A stretch of 64,000 nucleotides of DNA. Source: Streptomyces armeniacus. Its GTDB lineage: Bacteria > Actinomycetota > Actinomycetes > Streptomycetales > Streptomycetaceae. Below, piece after piece: positions 53,583-63,179 of the stretch (within the stretch, counting starts at the first letter, position 1; each line of letters starts with the position of its first letter). A program made the translations under genes and the position numbers. Below the pieces are notes generated by a model. It saw only the letters and a program-made list of their open reading frames with translations, searched no databases and had not been told where the DNA came from. Location of the stretch: NCBI RefSeq assembly GCF_003355155.1, contig NZ_CP031320.1, positions 1 through 64,000 of the forward strand, given 5' to 3'.

Positions 53583-55055
53583 TCAGCCGGTGGGCGCCTC
53601 CGGCCAGGTGAAGGTCGACACGGCGCCCGCCGGCAGCTCGTACGAGAGCGACTTGCCGTTCTCGGTGATCGAGAACGTCTGGCTCGAACCGGTGGCGTTG
53701 AGCACGACGGACGCGCGTGAGCCGTCCGGGTTCTCGTACGTCACGTTCTGCAGCCCGCCCGGCTCCTGCGTGGTGGAGCCGATGCGGTGGGCGCCCCGGT
53801 CCACGAACCGGGAGACGTGGCCCAGCGCGTAGAACTCGGCGTTCTTGGTCACGTTGCCGCCGTTGATCTCGACCACGCCGTTGCAGCGGTTCTGGCAGTT
53901 GCCGAAGTGCGGGCCGCCGTTCTGGTCGAGGGCCAGGTTCCACACCACGACGGTCTCCGAGCCCGACCGCAGGCTGCGGATGACCAGGTTCTCGGTCTGC
54001 CACTTCAGCGTGTCCGCGAAGGTGTTGGCCGGGTTGTCGCTGTCGGTGCCGGAGCACTCCGTGAAGAACACGCTCTTGCCCGTGTCCGCCACCTGCTGCT
54101 GAGCCTCGGGCTGCCCGCCGTAGCAGTGGAACGCGGCGCCGCGTACGCGCTCGATGTCCGCCGTCTTGTCCAGCACCTCCAGCGGGTACTCGGGCTTGTC
54201 CCAGTTGTGGTCGTACGCGAACAGGTTGGTGTCCAGCCCGGCCGCCGTCAGCTTCTCGTCCAGGACGCGGAAGAAGTCGGCCTGTTCGGCGGCGGACATG
54301 TCCGTGGACGGGTACGTGGTCTCGAACAGCGGCTCGTTCTGCACGGTGAGGTCCGTGAGCGGGACGCCGGCGTCGGCGTACGCCTGCACCGTACGGACCA
54401 GGTAGTCGGCGTAGTCGCCGTAGTGGTCCGGGGAGAGCTTGCCGCCCTCCAGCTTGCCGCCGTCCTTCATCCACGCGGGCGGCGACCAGGGCGAGCCCAT
54501 GAAGCGGATGCCGGAGTTGATGCCCCTGGCCTGCTCCAGCAGCGGGATGATCTCCTCCTGCGCCTTGGCGATGGAGAACTCGCCCTGGGTGTCCTCGTAG
54601 GTGTAGTAGGGGAGTTCGGCGACGAAGTCGGAGCCGCCGAGGGGCTGGCGCACGTAGTCCAGGCCGATGCCCTCGCCCTCGCCGGAGAACAGGTCGTTCA
54701 GCAGCGAGTCCCGCGCGTCCGCGGGCAGCTGCGAGATCAGCCGCGCGGACGCGCCGGTCATGGACGCGCCCGCGCCCGTGAACTGGCGGCCCTGCTCGCC
54801 CGCGTCGACCTGGATGTCGATGCTCTGCGGGCTGCCGTCGAAGGCGGCGTCGTCGGCCCGGGCGAGCTTCTGGCTGCCGTCCGCCGTGGTGATCCAGACC
54901 TGCGCGGTGGTGGCGGCCGCGCTCTCGTCCGCCTGGGCGGTGTTCACCAGCGCGTAGCCGCTGGCGGTGAGGGCGAGCGTGCTCCCCAGCACGGCCAGCC
55001 TGGCGCGCCGCGTACGGGGGTTGAGCAGGCGTGGACGTCTCCGTTGCGGTGTCAT
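53583..55055 (-). CDS. Secreted GH30 glucosylceramidase-like hydrolase
   Basis: The 490-residue enzyme has a signal peptide (LAVLGSTLALTASGYALVNTAQA) and a GH30 domain. It shows FTGAGASMTGASARLI, MGSPWSPPAWMKDGG, the acid/base Glu in DLTVQNEPLFET (about residue 235), and the nucleophile Glu in SVFFTECSGTD (about residue 330). The C-terminal beta part (YELPAGAVSTFTWPE) is also typical. GH30 enzymes of this group act on beta-1,6-glucan or glucosylceramides. It lies just downstream of GH1 and the sugar transporter. Confidence 0.9.
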   Translation of the reverse strand: MTPQRRRPRLLNPRTRRARLAVLGSTLALTASGYALVNTAQADESAAATTAQVWITTADGSQKLARADDAAFDGSPQSIDIQVDAGEQGRQFTGAGASMTGASARLISQLPADARDSLLNDLFSGEGEGIGLDYVRQPLGGSDFVAELPYYTYEDTQGEFSIAKAQEEIIPLLEQARGINSGIRFMGSPWSPPAWMKDGGKLEGGKLSPDHYGDYADYLVRTVQAYADAGVPLTDLTVQNEPLFETTYPSTDMSAAEQADFFRVLDEKLTAAGLDTNLFAYDHNWDKPEYPLEVLDKTADIERVRGAAFHCYGGQPEAQQQVADTGKSVFFTECSGTDSDNPANTFADTLKWQTENLVIRSLRSGSETVVVWNLALDQNGGPHFGNCQNRCNGVVEINGGNVTKNAEFYALGHVSRFVDRGAHRIGSTTQEPGGLQNVTYENPDGSRASVVLNATGSSQTFSITENGKSLSYELPAGAVSTFTWPEAPTG

Positions 55056-55091
55056 GAGGGTGCTGTCCTTCCGGACGGGGGTGGGGGGACA

Positions 55092-55117
55092 CCGCGGCGC
55101 CGTGGCCGGCGCCGCGG
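55092..55117. terminator. Hairpin between GH1 and GH30
   Basis: A 10-base perfect stem (55092-55101 with 55108-55117) and a six-base loop lie in the gap between the two glycosidase genes. It may reduce read-through into GH30 or protect the upstream message. Confidence 0.6.
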
Positions 55118-55137
55118 GGTGGTGCCGCGCCGCGCCG

Positions 55138-55169
55138 CGCGCGCGGAGCGGGAAACACCTCCGCGCGCG
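55138..55169. terminator. Second hairpin between GH1 and GH30
   Basis: An 11-base stem (55138-55148 with 55159-55169) and a ten-base loop lie immediately after the GH1 stop. With the hairpin at 55092-55117 it makes a double structure in one short gap. Confidence 0.6.
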
Positions 55170-55177
55170 GCGGGTTC

Positions 55178-56548
55178 TCACGCCGCCCTGCGTGCGCGGC
55201 GGCGGTGTGCGCGGACGATGTCGGCGTAGCGGTGGCCGCTGCCCTTCACCGTCCGCCGCTGGGTGGGGTAGTCGACGTGGACGAGCCCGAACCGCTTGTC
55301 GTAGCCGTACGCCCACTCGAAGTTGTCGAGCAGGGACCACGCGAAGTAGCCCTCCAGGGGCACCCCTTCGCGTACGGCGCGGGCGCAGGCCGCCAGGTGC
55401 TCCTCGAGGTAGCGGGTCCGCTCCGGGTCGTCGACCTGTCCGTCGGCGCCGACCACGTCGGGGTACGCGGCGCCGTTCTCGGTGACGTAGAGGTGCCGGG
55501 CGCCGTAGTCGTCGGCCATCCGGTGCAGCGTCTTCGTCAGCCCCTCGGCGTGTACCTCCCAGTCCATGCCGGTGCGGCGCACGCCCGGCAGCCGCACGCC
55601 GCGGGCTTGCGGCGGCGGCCCGGTGGGGTCGTCGGCGACGACGTTGCGGAAGTAGTAGTTGAGCCCGAGCCAGTCCAGGGGCGCGGCGATGGTGTCCAGG
55701 TCTCCGGTGCGCAGCGGCAGTTCGACCCCGTACAGCCCGGTCATGTCCTCCGGGTAGCCGCGGCCGTGCAGCGGGTCCATCCACCAGCGGTTGGTGTGCC
55801 CGTCGGCGCGTACGGCGGCGGCCACATCGGCCTCGCGGCTGGTGGCGGGCTCGCAGTGGGTGAGGTTGTTGACGATGCCGACGCGGGCGCCGGGCACCGC
55901 CGCCCGGATCGCCCGCACGGCCAGGCCGTGCCCGAGGTGCAGGTGCACGGAGGCGCGTACGGCGGCGGTGACGTCGGTGAACCCCGGCGCCATACGGCCC
56001 TCCAGGTGGCCGATCCAGGCGGAGCACAGCGGCTCGTTGAGGGTGGCCCAGTCCGTGATGCGGTCGCCGAGCCGTTCGGCGACGACCGAGGCGTACTCGC
56101 CGAACGCCTCGGCGGTGGCCCGCTCCGGCCAGCCGCCGCGGTCCTGGAGCGCCTGCGGCAGGTCCCAGTGGTACAGCGTGGGGAACGGGGTGATGCCCGC
56201 GTCCAGCAGTGCGTCGGTGAGGCGGTCGTAGAAGGCGAGCCCGCGCTCGTTGACCGGGCCGTCTCCGCCGGGGAGTACGCGCGGCCAGGCGATCGAGAAG
56301 CGGTACGCGTCCACGCCGAGCTGCCGCATCAGCGCCAGGTCCTCCGGCCAGCGGTGGTAGTGGTCGCAGGCGGTGTCGCCGGTGTCGCCGCCCTCGACCT
56401 TGCCGGGGGTGTGCGAGAACGTGTCCCAGATGGAGGGCGCGCGGCCGTCCTCGGCGACGGCGCCCTCGATCTGGTACGCGGCGGTGGCCACGCCCCAGCG
56501 GAAGTCGGCGGGCAGGGAGAGGGGGGAAAAGGGGGAGAGGTCGGTCAC
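55178..56548 (-). CDS. GH1 beta-glucosidase
   Basis: The 456-residue enzyme hydrolyses beta-glucosides. It begins [31 protein letters not shown] (family start motif), has the acid/base Glu in [14 protein letters not shown] (about residue 165) and the nucleophile Glu in [12 protein letters not shown] (about residue 350), followed by [27 protein letters not shown]. No signal peptide is seen, so it works on imported oligosaccharides. It lies downstream of the transporter genes on the same strand. GTG or ATG alternatives lie upstream, but ATG 56548 starts at the usual place. Confidence 0.94.
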   Translation of the reverse strand: MTDLSPFSPLSLPADFRWGVATAAYQIEGAVAEDGRAPSIWDTFSHTPGKVEGGDTGDTACDHYHRWPEDLALMRQLGVDAYRFSIAWPRVLPGGDGPVNERGLAFYDRLTDALLDAGITPFPTLYHWDLPQALQDRGGWPERATAEAFGEYASVVAERLGDRITDWATLNEPLCSAWIGHLEGRMAPGFTDVTAAVRASVHLHLGHGLAVRAIRAAVPGARVGIVNNLTHCEPATSREADVAAAVRADGHTNRWWMDPLHGRGYPEDMTGLYGVELPLRTGDLDTIAAPLDWLGLNYYFRNVVADDPTGPPPQARGVRLPGVRRTGMDWEVHAEGLTKTLHRMADDYGARHLYVTENGAAYPDVVGADGQVDDPERTRYLEEHLAACARAVREGVPLEGYFAWSLLDNFEWAYGYDKRFGLVHVDYPTQRRTVKGSGHRYADIVRAHRRRARRAA

Positions 56549-56628
56549 GGACGGCCTTTCTCACGGGCGCGGAGCGCGCTGCGGTCGGTGCGTGGTCGCG
56601 GTCGTTCGCGGGCTGCCGCCCGCCGGGG

Positions 56629-57546
56629 CTACTTGACGGCCCCCGCGGTGAGCCCGGCGACGAGATAGCGCTGCAGCAGCAGGAACCCGGCGACCACCGG
56701 CACGCTCGCGACCAGCGAGGCGGCCATGACCTGGTTCCAGTAGACCTGCGTCTGCGTCGCGTAGCCCTGCAGCCCGATGGCGAGCGTGCGGGTGGTGCCG
56801 TTGGTCATGACCGAGGCGAAGAGGACCTCGCCCCAGGCGGTCATGAACGAGTAGACGGCGACGGCGACGATGCCCGGTATCGCGGCGGGCACCACGACGC
56901 GGAACAGCGCGCCGAGCGGCCCGCAGCCGTCCACGAGCGCGGCCTCGTCGAGGTCCTTCGGGATCGAGTCGAAGTACCCGATGAGCATCCAGACGGAGAA
57001 CGGCAGCGTGAACGTGAGGTACGTGAGGATCAGCGCGCCGCGCGAGCCGTAGAGCGCGATCCCGGTGGTGTTGCCGATGTTGACGAAGATCAGGAACAGC
57101 GGCAGCAGGAAGAGGATGCCCGGGAACATCTGCGTGGACAGGATGGTGACGGTGAAGACCCGCCTGCCGCGGAACCGGTAGCGGCTCACCGCGTACGCCG
57201 CGAACACCGCGATGACCACCGAGCAGACCGTCGCCGCGCCCGCCACGATCAGCGAGTTGAGGAAGTAGCGGGCGAGCGGGACGGTGTCCCAGATGTCGAT
57301 GTACGGCTGCACGGTCAGGTTGCTGGGGAACCAGCGGAAGGACCCCGTGACGTCGTCCAGGGGCTTCAGCGAGCTGCTGAGCATCACGTACACGGGCGTG
57401 GCCGTGAACACTCCCAGCAGCGACAGCACGATCCGCCGCGTCCACACGAACGACCGCGGCGGCGCGGTCGGCGACCGCCGTACGGGCGCCCGTACGGCAG
57501 CGGGGGTGGGCGCGGGAGCCGCGGGGCGTGTGGCGGTGTCAGCCAT
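56629..57546 (-). CDS. Sugar ABC transporter permease (MalG type)
   Basis: The 305-residue membrane protein has six transmembrane segments and the inner-membrane loop EAALVDGCGPLGALFRVVVPAAIPGI, the EAA motif that contacts the ATPase. A Pro/Ala-rich N-terminus precedes RIVLSLLGVFTATPVYVML. It overlaps the MalF-type permease by eight bases. No ATPase gene is in the locus; Streptomyces sugar importers of this type commonly share the MsiK ATPase. Confidence 0.92.
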   Translation of the reverse strand: MADTATRPAAPAPTPAAVRAPVRRSPTAPPRSFVWTRRIVLSLLGVFTATPVYVMLSSSLKPLDDVTGSFRWFPSNLTVQPYIDIWDTVPLARYFLNSLIVAGAATVCSVVIAVFAAYAVSRYRFRGRRVFTVTILSTQMFPGILFLLPLFLIFVNIGNTTGIALYGSRGALILTYLTFTLPFSVWMLIGYFDSIPKDLDEAALVDGCGPLGALFRVVVPAAIPGIVAVAVYSFMTAWGEVLFASVMTNGTTRTLAIGLQGYATQTQVYWNQVMAASLVASVPVVAGFLLLQRYLVAGLTAGAVK

Positions 57547-58537
57547 CGTGTTTCCTCCCCCGGCTGGTCACCAGCAGGTAGACGGCCGTCACCAGCAGCA
57601 GGAAAAGCAGCAGCAGCACGGACATGGCTGAGCCGGCGCCGAAGTCCCAGGTGACGAACGAGGATTGGTAGATGTGGATGGAGATCAGGTCCGCCGACTC
57701 CGGTGCCGCCTTGCCGAACAGCAGGTACGGCACGTTGAAGTCGTTGAAGGTCCACAGGAACAGCACCAGTACGAGGACCTGGTTGACGGGCCGCAGTGAC
57801 GGCAGCGTGATCCGGCGGACCTGCTGCCAGATCCCGGCGCCGTCCACCTGCGCCGCCTCGTACAGCTCGCGCGGGATGTTCTGCAGCGCGGCCATCAGGA
57901 TCAGGAACGCGAACGGCCAGGTGCGCCACACCGCGACGACGACCAGCGCGAAGAAGCTGTTGTCGCCGATCAGCCAGAACGGCGGGCTGTCGGTCAGCCC
58001 CAGCTGCTCGTGCACGACGTGGTTCACCAGCCCGTTGTCCCGCTGGAGCATGAACGACCAGGTGATGACGGCGGCGTAGACGGGCAGCGCGTACGGGGTC
58101 AGGAACAGCGCGCGCAGCAGCCCGCGCCCCCGGAAGTTCTCCTGCATCAGCACCGCCGCCGTCACCCCGAGCAGCCAGGCGAGGCCGACCGCGAGGACAG
58201 TGAAGGCGCAGGTCACACCGAACGAGCGGAGCAGCGCCTCGCCGACGGGCGCGTCGAAGTCGACGGCGACGCGGAAGTTGTCCAGGCCCGACCAGGGCGC
58301 GTCGCCCCAGGTGCGGATGTACTGCTGGGTCAGCTCCTTGAAGCTCATCACGATCCCGACGCCCATCGGGACGAGGTGGATGAGCAGTTCGAGCAGCAGC
58401 GCCGGGAGGAGCAGCAGGTAGGGCAGCCCGGCGCGGCGGACCCGCGCGGGCACGCGGAGGCGTGCCCGCCGGGTGCGCGGCGGTTCGGGAGGAGGCGGCG
58501 CCGGGCTGCCGGCGCGGGGGGTGTCGAGCGTGGTCAT
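57539..58537 (-). CDS. Sugar ABC transporter permease (MalF type)
   Basis: The 332-residue membrane protein has six or seven membrane segments, an opening GLPYLLLLPALLLELLIHLVPMGVGIVMSFKEL, and the EAA loop YEAAQVDGAGIWQQVRRITLPSLRPV. It overlaps the downstream MalG-type gene and follows the binding-protein gene by 13 bases. It forms the channel with MalG for a glucose-based oligosaccharide, as suggested by the GH1 and GH30 neighbours. Confidence 0.92.
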   Translation of the reverse strand: MTTLDTPRAGSPAPPPPEPPRTRRARLRVPARVRRAGLPYLLLLPALLLELLIHLVPMGVGIVMSFKELTQQYIRTWGDAPWSGLDNFRVAVDFDAPVGEALLRSFGVTCAFTVLAVGLAWLLGVTAAVLMQENFRGRGLLRALFLTPYALPVYAAVITWSFMLQRDNGLVNHVVHEQLGLTDSPPFWLIGDNSFFALVVVAVWRTWPFAFLILMAALQNIPRELYEAAQVDGAGIWQQVRRITLPSLRPVNQVLVLVLFLWTFNDFNVPYLLFGKAAPESADLISIHIYQSSFVTWDFGAGSAMSVLLLLFLLLVTAVYLLVTSRGRKHDG

Positions 58538-58550
58538 CGGCTGCGCGGCC

Positions 58551-59894
58551 TCACTTCTGCATCTGCTGCTGGGCCTCGGTCAGCCGCTCCTGGACCGTCC
58601 CCGTGCTCACGCTCTTGCCGGACGCGGCCTCGGCGAACAGCTCCTTCATCGCGGTGCCGACGAGCGTCTCGAACTTGGACTCGTCCGGGACCTGCGGCAG
58701 CGGCGCCGACGAGTTGGCGAGCACGTCGCGCAGCACCTTCAGATCGGGGGTGCTGAACGCGGCGTCCTGCTGCGCCTCCTTGACGGGCGGGATGGAGCCG
58801 TACGTGCCGTTGAGCGCCTTCTGCTCCTCCGTGGAGGTCATGAACTTCACGAACTTCAGGGCGCCGTCGAGGTTGTCGGTGTTCTTGAAGACGGCCAGGT
58901 TGATGCCCGCGACCATCGTGTTGACCGCGCGTTCGCCTGACGCGTCCGCGCTCTGCGCCGGAACGGGTGCCACGCCGTATTCGTCGGGCTTCATGCCGTG
59001 CGACTTGAGCGACGAGGCGGCGGCCTGCCACAGCAGCATCCCGGCCTTGCCGGTGGCGAAGTCGCGTACGGACTCGTTCTTCGCGTACTCGGCGTTGCCC
59101 TCGGCGGCGATCCCGTCACTGGCGAGGAAGTCGACGTACTGCTTGACGGCCTTGACGTTGGCCGGCTTGTCGAAGGTGGGCTCGCCGGAGGAGTCGAAGA
59201 AGTCGGCGCCGTGCTGCTTGCCGAAGACGAACGCGTGGTGGGCGTTCTCCACCGGGTTGCCGCCCTCGACGGCGAGGCCGTACTTCCCGTCGCCGGTCAG
59301 CTTCTTGCCGGTGTCGACCAGCTCGTCCCAGGTTTCCGGCGGCTTGGCGATGCCGGCGTCCTTGAACATCTGCTTGTTGTAGTAGAGGCCGTACGCCAGG
59401 GAGTACAGCGGCACGGCGGCCGGGGGCTTGCCCTCGGCGCCCGCGGCGGCGAGCGCGGACGGCGTGAAGCGGTCCTTGCCGCCGATCTTCTTCAGGTTCT
59501 TCGCGTCCCAGGGCAGCAGGGCGCCGGTGGCCTGGAGCGAGGCGGACCAGGTGTTGCCGATGTTGAGGACGTCGGGGCCCTGCCCGGAGGAGGTGGCGGC
59601 GAGGATCCGGTCCAGCAGGCTGTCCCAGGGCACGACCTCGAGCTTGACGTCGATGCCCGTCTCCTTCTCGAACTTCTTCAGTTCGGGAGTCAGCACCTTC
59701 TTGTCGTGCTCCAGGCTGCTGCCCTGGTTGGTGGCCCAGTACGTGAGCGTGCCGGGGTTCTTGTTGCTGCCCTCGTCGCCGGTGCTGCTGCCGCCGCCGC
59801 AGGCCGTCGCGGCCATGGTCAGGGCGGATACGGCGGCGAGCGCGGCGGTTCTGCGGAGGACTGGTCGGCCGGGTGCGGAGCGGCGTACGCGCAT
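58551..59894 (-). CDS. Sugar-binding lipoprotein of an ABC transporter
   Basis: The 447-residue protein has a lipoprotein signal (AALAAVSALTMAATACGGG, lipobox Cys near residue 33) and the extracellular solute-binding family 1 fold: LTYWATNQGSSLEHDKKVLTPELKKFEKETGIDVKLEVVP in outline, then YGLYYNKQMFKDAGIAKPPETWDEL and KAGMLLWQAAAS. It is the first gene of the transporter operon, and an operator-like palindrome lies upstream. It would capture a beta-glucan or cello-/gentio-oligosaccharide, inferred from GH1 and GH30. Confidence 0.92.
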   Translation of the reverse strand: MRVRRSAPGRPVLRRTAALAAVSALTMAATACGGGSSTGDEGSNKNPGTLTYWATNQGSSLEHDKKVLTPELKKFEKETGIDVKLEVVPWDSLLDRILAATSSGQGPDVLNIGNTWSASLQATGALLPWDAKNLKKIGGKDRFTPSALAAAGAEGKPPAAVPLYSLAYGLYYNKQMFKDAGIAKPPETWDELVDTGKKLTGDGKYGLAVEGGNPVENAHHAFVFGKQHGADFFDSSGEPTFDKPANVKAVKQYVDFLASDGIAAEGNAEYAKNESVRDFATGKAGMLLWQAAASSLKSHGMKPDEYGVAPVPAQSADASGERAVNTMVAGINLAVFKNTDNLDGALKFVKFMTSTEEQKALNGTYGSIPPVKEAQQDAAFSTPDLKVLRDVLANSSAPLPQVPDESKFETLVGTAMKELFAEAASGKSVSTGTVQERLTEAQQQMQK

Positions 59895-59951
59895 GGTCAG
59901 TTGACCCTTCTCCAGGGTTGCCCGTGTTCGGAAGTTGCAGTCACTGCGGCG

Positions 59952-59974
59952 CTTAATTTAGGGCGTGAGTTAAG
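59952..59974. promoter_or_regulatory. Operator-like palindrome between the ABC operon and ROK gene
   Basis: CTTAA (59952-59956) and TTAAG (59970-59974) form an AT-rich interrupted palindrome in otherwise GC-rich DNA, between the divergent starts at 59894 and 60051. It is a likely binding site for the ROK regulator. Confidence 0.6.
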
Positions 59975-60050
59975 TAGTGAAAGATGGTCGCGTCAAGACT
60001 CCTGACAGAGATAGATTGCGGGATGGGCGCGGAGCGACGTGAGGAGCCCG

Positions 60051-61331
60051 ATGGCGGAGCGGAACAGGCGCACGGTGCGCGATCTACGGCGCACCAACCG
60101 TGCGGCCGTGCTGCGGCGGCTCTACTTCGACGGCCCTCTCAGCCGCCAGGAGCTGGGCCCGCTCACCTCACTCAGCTCCGGCTCCGTCAGCAACGTCGTC
60201 GCCGACCTGCTCGGTGACGGCCTGGTGGAGGAGGCGGGCTCGGTCGAGTCCGACGGCGGCCGCCCCCGTACGCTGCTGCGCGTCGCGCCGCACAGCGGCA
60301 GCCTCATCGGCGTGGACGTGGGCGAGACGCGGGTCCGCGTCGAGCTGTTCGACCTCGCCCTCACCGAAGTCGCCCGCGCGGAACGGCCGCTGGACGACGA
60401 GGGGCACGACGTGGACCGCGTCGTACGGCACGTACTGGACGGACTCGCCGGCGTGCTCGACGACGCCGGGCTGCCCGCGGGACGGCTCGTCGGCATCGGC
60501 GTCGGCGTGCCCGGCATCGTGGACCACAGCACACCGGGCGGCACCGTCGTACACGGCCAGACCGTCGGCTGGGACGCCGTACCCCTGGAGGACCTGCTGC
60601 GCCGCCGGCTGCGGCGCGAACTCCCCGGGCTGCCCTCCGAGGTGCCGCTCCTGCTGGACAACGGCGCGCGCACGATGGGCCAGGCCGAGATGTGGTTCGG
60701 CGCCGGGCGGGGCGCCCGGGACGCCGTGATCGCCCTCATCGGGTCCGGCGTCGGCGCCTGCGTGATCACCGACGGGCTGCCGTACGGCGGCGCCACCAGC
60801 AGCGCCGGCGAATGGGGCCACACCGTCCTGAACATGCGCGGCCGCCGCTGCCGGTGCGGAGCGCGCGGCTGCCTGGAGGCGTACGTCGGGGCCGGCGCCG
60901 TCCTGGAGCGCTGGCGGGAGGCGGGCGGCGCACCGCGCGGCACGGACGAGGAGTCGGCGCTCGCCGAACTGCTCTCCGTCGGCAGCCGGGCGGCCACCTC
61001 CGTGCTGGAGGAGACAGCCGAGTACCTCGGCGCGGGCATCGCCGACCTGATCAACCTGTTCAACCCGGAGCGGATCGTCCTCGGCGGCTGGGCCGGACTG
61101 GCGCTCGGGCCGCGGCTGCTGCCCGGCGTACGGCGGACCGCGGCGGAGTACGCGCTGCGGTACCCGGCCGCGGGCACGGCCATCGAACTGGGCCGGCTCG
61201 GCCCCGACGCGGTGACCGTCGGGGCGGCGACACTGCCGCTGCGCCGCTTCCTGGACGCGGGCGGGCGGGAGGAAGGTCACCCGAGGGTGGCGCTGTCAGC
61301 GGCGACCGGTAGCGTTCCCCACCGGGAGTGA
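60051..61331 (+). CDS. ROK-family transcriptional regulator
   Basis: The 426-residue protein has an N-terminal winged helix (VLRRLYFDGPLSRQELGPLTSLSSGSVSNVVADLL, residues about 15-60) and a ROK domain. The domain shows the ATP/sugar motif IGVDVGETRVRVEL, the DNGAR segment, and the zinc-binding CRCGARGCLEAYVG (about residue 265). GAGGAG lies five bases before ATG 60051; GTG 60039 is less likely. It is divergent from the ABC operon and precedes the KDG kinase gene by 32 bases, so it likely controls both sides. Confidence 0.92.
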   Translation: MAERNRRTVRDLRRTNRAAVLRRLYFDGPLSRQELGPLTSLSSGSVSNVVADLLGDGLVEEAGSVESDGGRPRTLLRVAPHSGSLIGVDVGETRVRVELFDLALTEVARAERPLDDEGHDVDRVVRHVLDGLAGVLDDAGLPAGRLVGIGVGVPGIVDHSTPGGTVVHGQTVGWDAVPLEDLLRRRLRRELPGLPSEVPLLLDNGARTMGQAEMWFGAGRGARDAVIALIGSGVGACVITDGLPYGGATSSAGEWGHTVLNMRGRRCRCGARGCLEAYVGAGAVLERWREAGGAPRGTDEESALAELLSVGSRAATSVLEETAEYLGAGIADLINLFNPERIVLGGWAGLALGPRLLPGVRRTAAEYALRYPAAGTAIELGRLGPDAVTVGAATLPLRRFLDAGGREEGHPRVALSAATGSVPHRE

Positions 61332-61363
61332 GGGCCGTCAGGGGCGGCAGTGGGGAGGTATCG

Positions 61364-62332
61364 GTGGTCACCGGACCGGAGGTCGTCACCTGCGGTGAAG
61401 CGATGCTGCTGATGCTCGCGGAGCCCGGCGTGCCGCTCGAGAGGGCGGCGCGCTTCAGCCGTTCCGTCGCGGGCGCCGAGTCCAACGTCGCCGCGGGGCT
61501 GGCCCGGCTCGGGCACCGTACGCGCTGGCTCGGCCGCGTTGGCGCGGACCCGGCGGGCGAGGCGGTGCTGCGGGAGCTGCGCGCGGACGGCGTCGACGTG
61601 TCGTGGGCCGGCGTGGACCCGGACGCGCCCACCGGCCTGCTGCTGCGGGACAGCCATCCGCAGCGCGGCATCGACGTGCAGTACTACCGCGCGGGTTCGG
61701 CCGCCTCCCGGCTGGCGCCGGAGCACATCCAGCCGGAGGCGCTGGCGGGCGCGCGCGTGCTGCACCTCTCCGGGATCACGCCCATGCTCTCCGCCTCCGC
61801 CACCGAGGCGACATGGCGCCTTGTCGAGCTGGCGAGACGCGCGGGCACCGCCGTCTCCTTCGACCCGAACGTACGGCTCAAGCTGGGCACCGCGCACGAG
61901 TGGATGCACACCGTCGGCCCGCTGCTGCGCGAAGCGGACCTCGTCCTCGCGGGGGAGGACGAGCTGGAGCTGCTGCTCGGCGGCGGCGCCGACGAGGGCG
62001 CCAAGGCGCTCCTCGGGCTGGGCCACACCAGCGCCGTCGTCATCAAGCGCCGCGACCACTCCGCGACGGCCGTCAGCGAGGGTGGCCAGTGGGACCAGCG
62101 CGCCTTCTCCGTACGGGTCGCCGACCCGGTCGGCGCGGGCGACGCGTTCGCCGCGGGCTGGCTCTCCGGCTGGCTGCGCGGCGAGGGGCCGCAGCGCGCG
62201 CTGGCCGAGGCGGCGTGCGTGGCGGCGCTGGCCGTGCAGGCACCGTCGGATACGGAGGGACTGCCCACCGCGGCGGTCCGGGACCGTACGCTGATCTCAC
62301 TCACCGAGGGCACCGACTCGGTCCACCGCTGA
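61364..62332 (+). CDS. PfkB-family 2-keto-3-deoxygluconate kinase-like enzyme
   Basis: The 322-residue sugar kinase has AGAESNVAAGLARLGHRTRWLGRVGADPAGEAV near the start, TGLLLRDSHPQRGIDVQYYRAGSAAS (a substrate lid typical of KDG kinases), SFDPNVRLKLG and the PfkB signature ADPVGAGDAFAAGW with the catalytic Asp. The start is GTG 61364 with GGGGAGG five bases upstream. The aldolase that would cleave its product follows. It lies directly after the ROK gene and is probably co-transcribed with it. Confidence 0.85.
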   Translation: MVTGPEVVTCGEAMLLMLAEPGVPLERAARFSRSVAGAESNVAAGLARLGHRTRWLGRVGADPAGEAVLRELRADGVDVSWAGVDPDAPTGLLLRDSHPQRGIDVQYYRAGSAASRLAPEHIQPEALAGARVLHLSGITPMLSASATEATWRLVELARRAGTAVSFDPNVRLKLGTAHEWMHTVGPLLREADLVLAGEDELELLLGGGADEGAKALLGLGHTSAVVIKRRDHSATAVSEGGQWDQRAFSVRVADPVGAGDAFAAGWLSGWLRGEGPQRALAEAACVAALAVQAPSDTEGLPTAAVRDRTLISLTEGTDSVHR

Positions 62333-62470
62333 CCTGCCGACCCGCCGACCCGCCGACGCCGAAGCGCCGCCGCCGACCCGCCATCGCCAACCTGTCTGAC
62401 GCCGACTTGCTTACGTGACCGCACCCGGCCGCCGCGCGGCCGGGCCCGACCGGAAGGGCGGCGAACCGCC

Positions 62471-63103
62471 GTGTACCGCTGGGAACTCACCCGCGCCGCG
62501 CTGGAGCAGCGCGTCCTCGCCATCGTGCGCAGCGACAGCTACGAACGGGCCACGACGCTCGCCGACACCCTGCTCAGCGCGGGGATCACCAGCCTGGAGA
62601 TCTCCCTCACCACCCCGTTCGCGCTGGAGGCCGTCGGCACGCTCCAGCGGGAGACCGGCGACGAGGCGGTGATCGGCGCGGGCACCGTCCTCGACGCGGC
62701 CTCCGCGCGGATGGCCGTGGACGCGGGCGCCCGCTTCCTCGTCTCGCCCAGCCTGGACGCCGAGGTGATCCGCACCGGACACCGGTACGGCGTGCCGGTG
62801 TTCCCCGGCGTGTCCACCCCGAGCGAGGTCGTCACCGCGCTGGAGCTGGGCGCGGACGCGCTGAAGCTGTTCCCCGCCTCGGCGTTCGGGCCCGGCTGGA
62901 TCAAGGACGTACGGGCCGCGCTGCCGCAGGCCGCGCTGGTGCCCACCGGCGGGGTCACGCCCGACAGCGCGCCGGGGTGGATCGCGGCGGGCGCCGTCGC
63001 CTGCGGCATGGGCTCGGCGCTGTCCGAGGGGGACCGGGCGACGGTCGGCAAGCGCGTCGCGGATCTGCTGGCACGCCTGGAGGACGCCGACGCCGGGGCC
63101 TGA
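62471..63103 (+). CDS. eda: KDPG/KHG aldolase
   Basis: The 210-residue class I aldolase cleaves 2-keto-3-deoxy-6-phosphogluconate to pyruvate and glyceraldehyde-3-phosphate. It has ITSLEISLTTPFALEAV (catalytic Glu), GAGTVLDAASARMAVDAGARFLVSP, ALKLFPASAFGPGWIKDVRAALP (Schiff-base Lys) and VPTGGVTPDSAPGW. GTG 62471 is the start. With KDG kinase it forms the last two steps of hexuronate or nonphosphorylated sugar-acid breakdown. No dehydratase (edd) gene is seen nearby. Confidence 0.92.
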   Translation: MYRWELTRAALEQRVLAIVRSDSYERATTLADTLLSAGITSLEISLTTPFALEAVGTLQRETGDEAVIGAGTVLDAASARMAVDAGARFLVSPSLDAEVIRTGHRYGVPVFPGVSTPSEVVTALELGADALKLFPASAFGPGWIKDVRAALPQAALVPTGGVTPDSAPGWIAAGAVACGMGSALSEGDRATVGKRVADLLARLEDADAGA

Positions 63104-63179
63104 ACTCGCCCTCGCCCCCGCGTCACGGGGCTCGACCGATGTGGCGTCGACGGTGCCCGTCACGGCAGGATGGCGCCCC

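Noticed and set aside
53583..56564. A 993-codon open frame that joins GH1-strand shadow to GH30
   Set aside because: The first half is an out-of-frame reading of the GH1 gene. The GH30 signal peptide and ATG at 55055 mark the real start.
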